This document shows positions 1-6,781 of a DNA stretch of 64,000 nucleotides, in pieces. A program made the position numbers and the translations under genes. The notes under the pieces were generated by a model, which did no database searches, was not told the DNA's origin, and saw only the letters and a list, made by a program, of their open reading frames with translations. Location: contig NZ_CAMLDC010000011.1 in the NCBI RefSeq assembly GCF_946478805.1, forward strand, positions 1-64,000, in the 5' to 3' direction. Source of the DNA: an uncultured Fluviicola sp. (lineage in GTDB: Bacteria; Bacteroidota; Bacteroidia; Flavobacteriales; Crocinitomicaceae). The number at the start of each line of letters is the position of its first letter. The stretch's first letter is position 1.

Positions 1-13
1 TGTCTTGTCTCAT
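1..13 (-). CDS. 5' end of a gene running off the left edge
   Basis: Reading leftward from an ATG at 13-11 gives Met-Arg-Gln-Asp before the window ends, so only the first four codons are visible and the product cannot be named. The gene is inferred because a good Bacteroidetes promoter on the minus strand (TATATTTG at 48-55, TTTG at 76-79, 20-bp spacing) points at this ATG from 34 bp away. The promoter is overlaid by a set of inverted repeats, so the gene is probably tightly regulated. Confidence 0.45.
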
Positions 14-26
14 TTTATTTTTAATT

Positions 27-80
27 AGTTGCGCAACCTGTGAGTTGCAAATATATATGCAACTTTTGAGTTGCGCAAAT
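27..80 (-). promoter_or_regulatory. Promoter overlaid by AGTTGC/GCAACT operator array
   Basis: On the minus strand a -7 element TATATTTG (48-55) and a -33 element TTTG (76-79) are 20 bp apart. Three inverted-repeat sites cover them: AGTTGC followed directly by GCAACC (27-38), AGTTGC and GCAACT ten bases apart (43-64), and AGTTGC followed by GCAAAT (69-80). The first and third contain the palindrome TTGCGCAA. The half-sites coincide with both promoter elements and the start region, as expected for a dimeric winged-helix repressor. The cognate regulator is not identified; the MarR gene at 208-666 has a different palindrome at its own promoter. Confidence 0.6.
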
Positions 81-207
81 TTTTATGCGATTATTTTTCA
101 TTCGGGTAAATACGGAATGACACTTTTCAACCGGGATCAGCAGTAAAATTGGTTGTGGTTGTCGGTTAAGGCTGGGGAATGGTTTTCGAAATCTCTATAA
201 CCTACTG

Positions 208-666
208 TTATTTTCTCTGTCCAAGTAATGCTAACAATTGTCCGTTAAACGCTCCTGTTTTGTCGCCAAGCGTTTCAAAAAAGTTCCTGTCAAAAGTTTC
301 AACGGTCTTTACCGCCTGTTTGATTATTTTCTTTCCATTGTCAGTAAGTCCGACTGTTTTGGCTCTTGTATCGGTCTGGTGTTCTTGTCGTTGTAAAAGT
401 CCTTTGGTTTGCAAGGTTCTCAAAACAGTTGACGTGGTCATCGGATCAATTTTCGTATGCGAAGACAATACAATTTGCGTTACATCTTGTTTATGCAATG
501 TCAGCCAATGGATACTTGCCATCAAAACAAATTGCGAATGTGTCAAGTCGTAAGGTTCCAACGCTTTTTTAATTTCCCGTTGCCACAAATTTGTTACCTG
601 CCACAGTAAAAAACCGGAACTTTCTTCCGGTTTATCTACACTGAACGTATTCTCGTCTGTTTTCAT
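208..666 (-). CDS. MarR family transcriptional regulator
   Basis: A 152-residue protein with the winged-helix layout of MarR regulators: N-terminal dimerisation helix (residues about 20-45), recognition region ending with SSHTKIDPMTTSTVLRTLQ (about 85-105), and a wing carrying the conserved DTRAKTVGLT motif (about 118-127). Members bind AT-rich palindromes as dimers and are often released by small ligands. The start codon overlaps the stop of the upstream SRPBCC gene in an ATGA, so the two are translationally coupled. A near-perfect 24-bp palindrome in the promoter of that gene (1126-1149) is the obvious candidate operator, implying autoregulation. The ligand is unknown. Confidence 0.9.
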   Translation of the reverse strand: MKTDENTFSVDKPEESSGFLLWQVTNLWQREIKKALEPYDLTHSQFVLMASIHWLTLHKQDVTQIVLSSHTKIDPMTTSTVLRTLQTKGLLQRQEHQTDTRAKTVGLTDNGKKIIKQAVKTVETFDRNFFETLGDKTGAFNGQLLALLGQRK

Positions 667-1082
667 AATTCCTTTGCTGTTCTGATTTGTTGCTCCATAT
701 CCTGCGGTAAGTTATTAACTATTTTTTGAGCAACCAGTTTTCTCCACAAAAAGCCCAATGGCCCTTTTACTTTCATCGTAGTTGTCAGTTTTAATCCGCC
801 CGGAATTTCCTCAAAGATATGTTCACCGTACATTTTAGCCAAGGGAAATTTAGTGAAATCGGTAAAGCTTTTGTTTTCAGTTGCCTCTACAATTCCAATT
901 TTAAGCTTCGGTCCACCGGCAGGTTGAAACAGGAAATGATTCCCCTTTTCGAATTTACCTTCCAATTGTGCGAATTCAACTCCGTTATCCCAAGTATGCC
1001 AATTATTGACATCAGCAAAGAGTTTCCACATTTGTTCTTTTGTAACTTCTTTCGTTACGATTGAGTGAGATTTTGTCCACAT
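663..1082 (-). CDS. SRPBCC (START-like) domain protein
   Basis: A 139-residue cytoplasmic protein of the polyketide-cyclase/START superfamily, recognised by the N-terminal strand HSIVTKEVTKEQMWKLFADV, the W..W motif (NNWHTWDNGVE) and the long C-terminal helix after GPLGFLWRKLVAQ. These proteins form a hydrophobic ligand cavity; no catalytic residues can be assigned. It is the first gene of a two-gene unit with the MarR regulator (4-bp overlap) and is driven by the promoter at 1123-1154. It may sense or bind the compound to which the regulator responds (inference). Confidence 0.8.
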   Translation of the reverse strand: MWTKSHSIVTKEVTKEQMWKLFADVNNWHTWDNGVEFAQLEGKFEKGNHFLFQPAGGPKLKIGIVEATENKSFTDFTKFPLAKMYGEHIFEEIPGGLKLTTTMKVKGPLGFLWRKLVAQKIVNNLPQDMEQQIRTAKEL

Positions 1083-1122
1083 GATTTCTTGAATGAATGA
1101 TTTTTAATTATTTTTATATGTA

Positions 1123-1154
1123 CAAATATAATATGTTAACTTATTATATGCAAA
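1123..1154 (-). promoter_or_regulatory. Promoter with MarR-type palindromic operator
   Basis: Minus-strand -7 element TATATTTG (1123-1130) and -33 element TTTG (1151-1154), spacing 20 bp. The spacer is filled by an inverted repeat centred on GTTAAC: the 24 bp at 1126-1149 are palindromic except for one base pair. A bound dimer would block both promoter elements. The downstream operon encodes a MarR regulator, so autorepression is the simplest reading. Confidence 0.7.
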
Positions 1155-1190
1155 TTTTTATGTTTTAATCGACTCTTACAAACAAATTAC

Positions 1191-1655
1191 TCAGTGATTA
1201 CCAAACTCTTTGGGATACTTATCAGCTATTAAGTTCAGTTGAATGTGATGTTCCAGATAAGCTTTCATATTGTCCAATACTGTTGTAAAACCACCTGTGT
1301 TATCCTTGATTGCCTCAATCAGTTCGTCACCTGTTTGAATGAAACCATAATTTTTGATTACTACAACCGTAGTAGTGTCAGTCAAAGCAGTAAACTCATA
1401 ATCAACGGTTGTTGCAGGGGCGCCCCATTCAGTTGATATTTTTTTGTTTTGGATAATCTCTTTCACCTGGACATTTGTTGAAGCTCCATACATTTCCCAT
1501 TCCCAGGTTATTGTCTTTCCAACTTCTAATTTTCCACTTGATTTTGTAAACCAAAAATTGGTCGTGATTGCGGGATCGATAAATGCTTGAAAAACTTCCG
1601 AAACAGGTTTCCGGATTAGCATTTGCGTTTCTACTGTTGGAATTTTATTTGCCAT
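1191..1655 (-). CDS. SRPBCC/AHSA1-type domain protein
   Basis: A 154-residue protein of the AHSA1 branch of the START-like superfamily. Typical marks are the opening strand VETQMLIRKPVSEVFQAFID, the PAITTNFWFTKSSGKLEVGK segment, the WEWEMYG strand and a C-terminal helix (GFTTVLDNMKAYLEHH). Related proteins are annotated as activator-of-Hsp90-like or polyketide cyclase-like, mostly without known substrate. It is transcribed separately from the SRPBCC/MarR pair to its left. The start is ATG at 1655. No function can be assigned beyond the fold. Confidence 0.8.
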   Translation of the reverse strand: MANKIPTVETQMLIRKPVSEVFQAFIDPAITTNFWFTKSSGKLEVGKTITWEWEMYGASTNVQVKEIIQNKKISTEWGAPATTVDYEFTALTDTTTVVVIKNYGFIQTGDELIEAIKDNTGGFTTVLDNMKAYLEHHIQLNLIADKYPKEFGNH

Positions 1656-1917
1656 TTTACTCCATTTATTACTTCCTTCTAATTTAATTGTTTTCTAAAT
1701 ATCTGAGGTTGTCTCAACACACGGTTGCGTTTTTTAGCATTGTCATTATGTCTCAGTGTTTAACTTTTCAGTTATTTTCGAAATCCAGAAAGATTTAGGT
1801 CATGGTTTTCTTCTTGTTATGTTCGTTTTCCGGCTAAATGAGATTGTGATTTATTACAAATGTTGATAATAGAGAGTTACTTTTTGCTATATCTAGTTAT
1901 GCAAACTTGTTCTTCAC
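1656..1917. other. Intergenic spacer without recognisable gene
   Basis: 262 bases between the SRPBCC gene and the AraC gene, both on the minus strand. AT-rich; no TAnnTTTG element was found close to the SRPBCC start, no terminator hairpin with a T-run is obvious, and no open frame of interest is present. Confidence 0.5.
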
Positions 1918-2799
1918 TTACACATTAGCTCTTCCAAAACCAACCGTATCCCTGTAAGCTTGTGGCGAAATATCGGCATTGTTTTTAAAGAACCGACTAA
2001 AATAGTACTCATCATCATACCCCAACTCAAAAGCAATTTCTTTTACCGCTTTGTTTGTTAAATACAGTTCCCGTTTGGCTTCTATAATTATTCTTTCAGA
2101 AATAAGACCTGTCAGGGTTTTATTAAAATGTGTTTTGGTGATTTTTGCTAATGCTTTTGTTGAAATGTTTAATGACTTTGCATAATCACCGGCTGTGTGC
2201 TTGGTCTTAAAATCTTTCTCAATGGCATCTTTCAAGCTTTGCAAAATGAATGGTTCTTTCAACTCTGCAATGGCATGTAATGCTTGCGGCTCTTGTTCCG
2301 TCTTTAGTCGAGATGCGGTGATCAGAACTATTTTCAAATATGAAATCAGCAACTCATATTGAGCCAATGCGGAATTTTGCATTTCTGTTTTCATTTGGTC
2401 CATCAACATGTTGAATGTTACTGCTGCATTTTCATCGATTTTGATAAACGGAGGATTGTAAATATTGTTGAACAAGACACCATTGCAAGCTACTTCTGCC
2501 TGGTGTTTGTGAATACAAAAAAAATCCGGATGAAACTGAATAGCAACACCATTCACGCTTTTATTTGCTGTTATCATAAAAGGTTGGTAAGGCGAAAAGG
2601 CAAATAAACTATTCTCTTCAAATCCATATTCGGAAAAATCAGCTTTTACTTTTCCATTGCCCTCTTTAATCCAAATAAGTGAATAGTAGTTATTTCGCTG
2701 AATATGGTCAAAATAACCGGCATCCTCAAAGGAGAACAGTTTGAATGCCAAGTTTCCGTTTTGAGGATTTACCAATGTGAAAACCGTTTGATTTGTCAT
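1918..2799 (-). CDS. AraC family transcriptional regulator
   Basis: A 293-residue regulator. Residues 1-170 form the variable ligand-binding, cupin-like half; residues about 190-290 are the double helix-turn-helix domain, ending with the signature AFELGYDDEYYFSRFFKN and SPQAYRD. The N-terminal half resembles flavobacterial AraC proteins that sense small molecules, but the effector is unknown. It lies 12 bp after a SnoaL-like gene and downstream of an AhpD-like gene, suggesting a stress or xenobiotic response. A -7-like TATCTTTA (2804-2811 on the minus strand) ends 4 nt before the ATG, so it may also have its own leaderless transcript. Confidence 0.9.
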   Translation of the reverse strand: MTNQTVFTLVNPQNGNLAFKLFSFEDAGYFDHIQRNNYYSLIWIKEGNGKVKADFSEYGFEENSLFAFSPYQPFMITANKSVNGVAIQFHPDFFCIHKHQAEVACNGVLFNNIYNPPFIKIDENAAVTFNMLMDQMKTEMQNSALAQYELLISYLKIVLITASRLKTEQEPQALHAIAELKEPFILQSLKDAIEKDFKTKHTAGDYAKSLNISTKALAKITKTHFNKTLTGLISERIIIEAKRELYLTNKAVKEIAFELGYDDEYYFSRFFKNNADISPQAYRDTVGFGRANV

Positions 2800-2811
2800 A
2801 GCATAAAGATA

Positions 2812-3234
2812 TTATTTTAGCCTTCGTTCTGTTTCCTGAATCGGTAAATCGTTGATACTTGCATACCTTTTTTGCATGAATCCATTCTCATCAAACTCCC
2901 ATAGTTCATTTCCATAGCTGCGAAACCATTGTCCGGAATGGTCGTGCCATTCGTATTCAAAGCGAACTGCCATTCTATTCTCTCTAAAACCCCACAACTC
3001 TTTTTTAAGTTTGTAATCCAATTCCTTTTCCCATTTTCGTTTGAGAAATTGTTTCACTTCTTCCCTACCATTGATGAAATCCGTGCGGTTACGCCATTCG
3101 GTATCTAAGGTATAAGCTAGGCAAACTTTTTCAGGGTCTTTTGTATTCCAGGCATCTTCCGCAGCTTGAACTTTTTGCAAAGCGGTTTCCATCGTAAATG
3201 GTGGAAGCGGTAATTTTTGTTCGATATTTCCCAT
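2812..3234 (-). CDS. SnoaL-like / NTF2-fold protein (DUF1348 type)
   Basis: A 140-residue NTF2-fold protein of the DUF1348 group, recognised by the run [18 protein letters not shown], the [18 protein letters not shown] segment and [20 protein letters not shown]. Family members are small single-domain proteins of unknown role. It sits between the AhpD-like gene and the AraC regulator in the same orientation and probably shares their transcript in part, although a hairpin at 3249-3284 separates it from the AhpD-like gene. Confidence 0.85.
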   Translation of the reverse strand: MGNIEQKLPLPPFTMETALQKVQAAEDAWNTKDPEKVCLAYTLDTEWRNRTDFINGREEVKQFLKRKWEKELDYKLKKELWGFRENRMAVRFEYEWHDHSGQWFRSYGNELWEFDENGFMQKRYASINDLPIQETERRLK

Positions 3235-3248
3235 AGTATTTTTTGTTT

Positions 3249-3284
3249 AAAAAAGGCGAACCAACTTCAAAAGCGGATTCGCCT
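3249..3284 (-). terminator. Candidate Rho-independent terminator
   Basis: AGGCGAA (3254-3260) and TTCGCCT (3278-3284) form a 7-bp stem with a partly pairing loop. On the minus strand it is followed by a T-run (complement of the A-run at 3249-3254). It lies 10 bp past the stop of the AhpD-like gene and would end or attenuate that transcript before the SnoaL-like gene. Confidence 0.6.
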
Positions 3285-3293
3285 ATGTAATGA

Positions 3294-3824
3294 TTAAATT
3301 GCCGGTGCTAAGGGAAAATCAACAGGAATCTTTGTAAGATTGTGTAAATAATTCATAGCCGTCTTATCACTTATCTGAAGTATTAAGTCCACCAAATTTT
3401 CGTTGGTATAACCGGCTGCAAAAAAAGCATCAACCTGTGATTCGGTTGCATTACCTCTGTTTTTGGTAATGTCTGCGGCCAAGGCGACTAAGGTATTCAA
3501 CTTGTTATCTGATGATTTTCCGTGTCTGATATCCGTTAATTGCTCATCTGTAAAACCATTCATTTTGCCCAAAACCAAATGAGCACTCTGGCAATAAATA
3601 CAACCATTTACTTGACTTACGATTAAATTTACCGCTTCTTTTTCTTTGTTTGAAAGCGATGTTTTTGCATTTTGATAAGCTAAAAATTTTTCCAGGCCAT
3701 TTGTTGAATAAGCAATCGTAGCATACAAATTGGGAACAAACCCTAATGCTTTATGTAACTGATCAAAAATAACCTGGTTAGCTGGTGCTACTTCTTCCCT
3801 GGTGGGAACTGTAAATGTTGTCAT
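3294..3824 (-). CDS. Carboxymuconolactone decarboxylase / AhpD-like protein
   Basis: A 176-residue AhpD-fold protein. The catalytic CxxC with downstream His is present (Cys75-Ile-Tyr-Cys78, His82), as in alkylhydroperoxidase-type members that reduce peroxides through a dithiol. The N-terminal PTREEVAPANQVIFDQLHK and the helix SLSNKEKEAVNLIVSQVNG are typical of the single-domain CMD proteins paired with AraC regulators. The start at ATG 3824 is preferred; five codons further upstream is only a TTG. A CATCTTTG at about 3862-3869 (minus) may be its -7 element. The physiological substrate is unknown. Confidence 0.85.
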   Translation of the reverse strand: MTTFTVPTREEVAPANQVIFDQLHKALGFVPNLYATIAYSTNGLEKFLAYQNAKTSLSNKEKEAVNLIVSQVNGCIYCQSAHLVLGKMNGFTDEQLTDIRHGKSSDNKLNTLVALAADITKNRGNATESQVDAFFAAGYTNENLVDLILQISDKTAMNYLHNLTKIPVDFPLAPAI

Positions 3825-4012
3825 CTTTTTATTTTTCAAATTTGCTTGTCACTATTGACATTGCAAAGATGCACGGACTTCATTCCTTATCAGATGGACA
3901 GATAACGCAAATAGATGGATAATTTTTCCGGAATTAGAACCTGGTTGGTTTAAAGTTTTCATTGTTCCGAAGTAAGATTGTAGGGTTGGCGCTAGACAGC
4001 TGATATGGGCAT

Positions 4013-4456
4013 TTATTTTCCGAATTTCAGAATAAATATGTCTTTATTGAGTTCCAATACAGTCCATGTTTGGGTTTGAGTTTTATCATCCGTTGTAACA
4101 GACAATTTGAGGTATCTTGTTCCAGAAGGGATTATCCAAGTACCACTGTAGTTATAGGATTTTTCATTTATCACATATGTTTTTTCAAATGTACCATCTG
4201 TTTTGAAAGTAATAGTTCCATTGTAAGTTGTACTGTCAGTTAAATCCGCAGGTTTCTTAATGTAATAAATTATCCAGTTTGCCTGCTCAACGTGAAACTC
4301 AGGCGAAAAGTCATACCATTTGCCAATAATAAAATTTGACTTTAATGTATCTATACAGATTTTGTTTTCACATTTGGAGATTTGATCCTCAGTTTGCCCA
4401 AACATTCTAAATGAAAGTAGAAAAGCAAATATTAATATTGTTAGTTTCTGATTCAT
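4013..4456 (-). CDS. Secreted lipocalin-like small protein
   Basis: A 147-residue protein starting at ATG 4456 (the in-frame codon 18 bases upstream is TTG). The N-terminus is a signal peptide (KLTILIFAFLLSFRMFGQ). The body resembles small lipocalin-like proteins of Bacteroidetes: IIGKWYDFS after the mature N-terminus, repeated beta strands such as GTITFKTDGTFEKTYV and YSGTWIIPSGTRYLKLSV, and a hydrophobic last strand (ILKFGK). One disulphide is possible between the early cysteines. It probably acts in the periplasm or outside; the ligand is unknown. Confidence 0.65.
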   Translation of the reverse strand: MNQKLTILIFAFLLSFRMFGQTEDQISKCENKICIDTLKSNFIIGKWYDFSPEFHVEQANWIIYYIKKPADLTDSTTYNGTITFKTDGTFEKTYVINEKSYNYSGTWIIPSGTRYLKLSVTTDDKTQTQTWTVLELNKDIFILKFGK

Positions 4457-4740
4457 TTTCAATTTAAATTTCAATTATCGATTCTATTCTGCAATTGCGG
4501 GTATGTTTAGTTGCCCATAACGTTTTCCAAATAGGCAAAGGCGCCTAAAAAGTATAATCATTTTTGCGCTTTTGCTTATATGATGCTATGCATTTCAATA
4601 ATACACATAATCGAATTTAGAATACATGTAAAGTACATTTTCTTTAAAGAAATCAATTCTTGTAAGAATCCCTTTATTATTTCTACGGTAAATTTCTTTC
4701 ACGTTACCTGTTTGCTTTTTATAAAGATTTATCCAACAAA
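4457..4740. other. Intergenic spacer
   Basis: About 280 bases between the lipocalin-like gene start and the typA terminator. It is AT-rich with a short TAGGC/GCCTA hairpin near 4534. No promoter with a full TAnnTTTG element or plausible gene was seen. Confidence 0.45.
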
Positions 4741-4768
4741 AAAGCGGACTCCAAATGGAATCCGCTTT
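4741..4768 (-). terminator. Rho-independent terminator of typA
   Basis: AAAGCGGACTCC (4741-4752) and GGAATCCGCTTT (4757-4768) form a 12-bp stem with one mismatch and a 4-base loop. On the minus strand it is followed by TTTTTTGTTG. It lies about 65 bp beyond the typA stop. Confidence 0.8.
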
Positions 4769-4833
4769 TCAATTATTAATTTTGAAATTATCCATTATCA
4801 AGTCAATCCACTTGATAATTCAGTAATTGATCA

Positions 4834-6630
4834 TTATTTCCCTGAACGTTTACGTTCGCCTTCTTTCAACAAGATTTTGCGGATACGTAAGTTTTCTGGT
4901 GTTACTTCTACATACTCATCTCCCTGGATGTACTCCAAACACTCTTCCAAGCTGAAGATCTTTGCAGGTGCCAAACGAACTTTCTCGTCAGCTCCTGATG
5001 AACGCATGTTAGACATTTTCTTTGTCTTCGTAACGTTCACACACAAATCTCCTGCACGTGAGTTTTCACCGATTACTTGTCCTTCGTAGATATTTTCGTT
5101 CGGGTTAATGAAGAATTTACCACGATCCTGCAAGTTATTCAATGAGAAAGGAATGGATGTTCCCTGCTCCAATGAAATCATCGATCCGTTCTGACGTCCC
5201 GGAATATCTCCTTTGTATGGTTGGTATTCCAAGAAACGGTGAGTCATGATCGCTTCACCTGCAGTTTGTGTCAACAAGTAGTTACGCAAACCGATAATTC
5301 CACGAGATGGAATCTGGAATTGAATGATCATACGAGCTCCTTTCGGTTCCATATTGGTCATTTCACCTTTGCGTTTTGTAACCGCCTCAACAGCTGTTCC
5401 TGAAAACTCTTCCGGTAAATCGATTGTCAATTCTTCAATTGGCTCACATTTCTTACCGTCGATCTCTTTCAGGATAACTTGTGGCTGACCAACTTGTAAT
5501 TCGTATCCTTCACGACGCATTGTTTCGATCAATACTGATAAGTGCAATACACCACGACCTGCAACGATCCACTTGTCTGCTTTATCCGTATCGGAAACAC
5601 GCATTGCCAGGTTTTTCTCCAACTCTTTCTGCAAACGCTCCTGGATATGGCGGGAAGTTACTTTCTTTCCTTCTTTTCCGAAGAACGGTGAATCATTGAT
5701 AGAGAACAACATGTTCATCGTAGGCTCATCAATTTTGATGGATGCCAATGGCTCCGGATTGTCGATATCACAAATAACATCTCCAATTTCGAATCCTTCG
5801 ATTCCTGTAACCGCACAAATATCTCCGGCAACAACCGAATCTACTTTACGACGCTCAGTACCGTCAAAAACGAATAATTCTTTCACGCGGTGTTTTTCTT
5901 GTCCACCATCGCGTTTTGCCAAAATGATCGGTTGATTTTCTTTCAATTCTCCGCGGTGTAGACGACCGATTGCGATACGTCCAACGTAAGTAGAGAAATC
6001 CAAAGAAGTCACCAACATTTGAGTATTTCCTTCTTCGATTGGACGAGGTGGGAAATAATCCAAAATTTGATCTAATAGATCTGTAATATCCGCTTTCGGT
6101 TGTTTCCAGTCTGTCGACATCCAACCGTTCTTAGCAGAACCGTAAATAGTCGGGAATTCCAATTGCTCTTCGTTTGCGTCCAATTCGAACATCAAATCGA
6201 ATACTTTTTCATGCACTTCATCCGGAGTACAATTGTCTTTGTCCACCTTGTTGATCACCAACAACGGTTTGATTCCCATTGACAATGCTTTTCCTAATAC
6301 GAAACGAGTTTGTGGCATCGGACCTTCAAAAGCATCCACCAACAAACAAACTCCGTCGGCCATATTCAATACACGTTCTACCTCTCCTCCGAAGTCGGCG
6401 TGACCGGGAGTGTCGATAATGTTAATCTTTGTTCCTTTGTAAGAAACGGAAACGTTCTTAGATACGATCGTAATTCCACGTTCGCGCTCCAAATCGTTAC
6501 TGTCCATGATCAAATCCCCAGTCGGGCGATCACGTTCATTCAATACATTTCCTGCCTCAATCATTTTGTCAACCAATGTTGTCTTACCGTGGTCAACGTG
6601 TGCAATAATTGCGATGTTTCTAATTTCCAT
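4834..6630 (-). CDS. typA: Ribosome-associated GTPase TypA/BipA
   Basis: A 598-residue translational GTPase of the EF-G-like family. The G-domain motifs are clear: AHVDHGKT (G1), the DTPGHADF G3 motif, NKVD (G4), and the switch I sequence RERGITI. Domain II, the EF-G-like domains III and V and the TypA-specific C-terminus (SLEECLEYIQGDEYVEVTPENLRIRK in shortened form) follow, and the length fits the family. TypA binds the 70S ribosome and aids 50S assembly and stress growth. The start MEIRNIAIIAHVDHG at 6630 is chosen; an upstream in-frame start would add 18 residues derived from the intergenic repeat. It is followed by a terminator at 4741-4768. Confidence 0.97.
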   Translation of the reverse strand: MEIRNIAIIAHVDHGKTTLVDKMIEAGNVLNERDRPTGDLIMDSNDLERERGITIVSKNVSVSYKGTKINIIDTPGHADFGGEVERVLNMADGVCLLVDAFEGPMPQTRFVLGKALSMGIKPLLVINKVDKDNCTPDEVHEKVFDLMFELDANEEQLEFPTIYGSAKNGWMSTDWKQPKADITDLLDQILDYFPPRPIEEGNTQMLVTSLDFSTYVGRIAIGRLHRGELKENQPIILAKRDGGQEKHRVKELFVFDGTERRKVDSVVAGDICAVTGIEGFEIGDVICDIDNPEPLASIKIDEPTMNMLFSINDSPFFGKEGKKVTSRHIQERLQKELEKNLAMRVSDTDKADKWIVAGRGVLHLSVLIETMRREGYELQVGQPQVILKEIDGKKCEPIEELTIDLPEEFSGTAVEAVTKRKGEMTNMEPKGARMIIQFQIPSRGIIGLRNYLLTQTAGEAIMTHRFLEYQPYKGDIPGRQNGSMISLEQGTSIPFSLNNLQDRGKFFINPNENIYEGQVIGENSRAGDLCVNVTKTKKMSNMRSSGADEKVRLAPAKIFSLEECLEYIQGDEYVEVTPENLRIRKILLKEGERKRSGK

Positions 6631-6636
6631 TTTTGT

Positions 6637-6664
6637 AAATTCAAAATGTAAAATTGAAAATTGA
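6637..6664. repeat. Heptad-periodic intergenic repeat, left arm
   Basis: Four consecutive 7-nt units: AAATTCA, AAATGTA, AAATTGA, AAATTGA. They are inverted relative to the four TTTTCAA-type units at 6754-6781, so the two arms could pair across an 89-bp loop. Confidence 0.75.
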
Positions 6665-6753
6665 AAAGCTGTTACACTTTCCAATTTTCGCTTCTACGTA
6701 CTATTTATATTTTCTTTTTTAATTGAGTCTTTTCAATTGAACCGGAAATCTCC

Positions 6754-6781
6754 TTTTCAATTTTCCATTCTCAATTTTCAA
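6754..6781. repeat. Heptad-periodic intergenic repeat, right arm
   Basis: Four consecutive 7-nt units TTTTCAA, TTTTCCA, TTCTCAA, TTTTCAA, ending directly at the stop codon of the DEAD-box helicase gene (6782-6784). They are the inverted counterpart of the units at 6637-6664. Confidence 0.75.
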
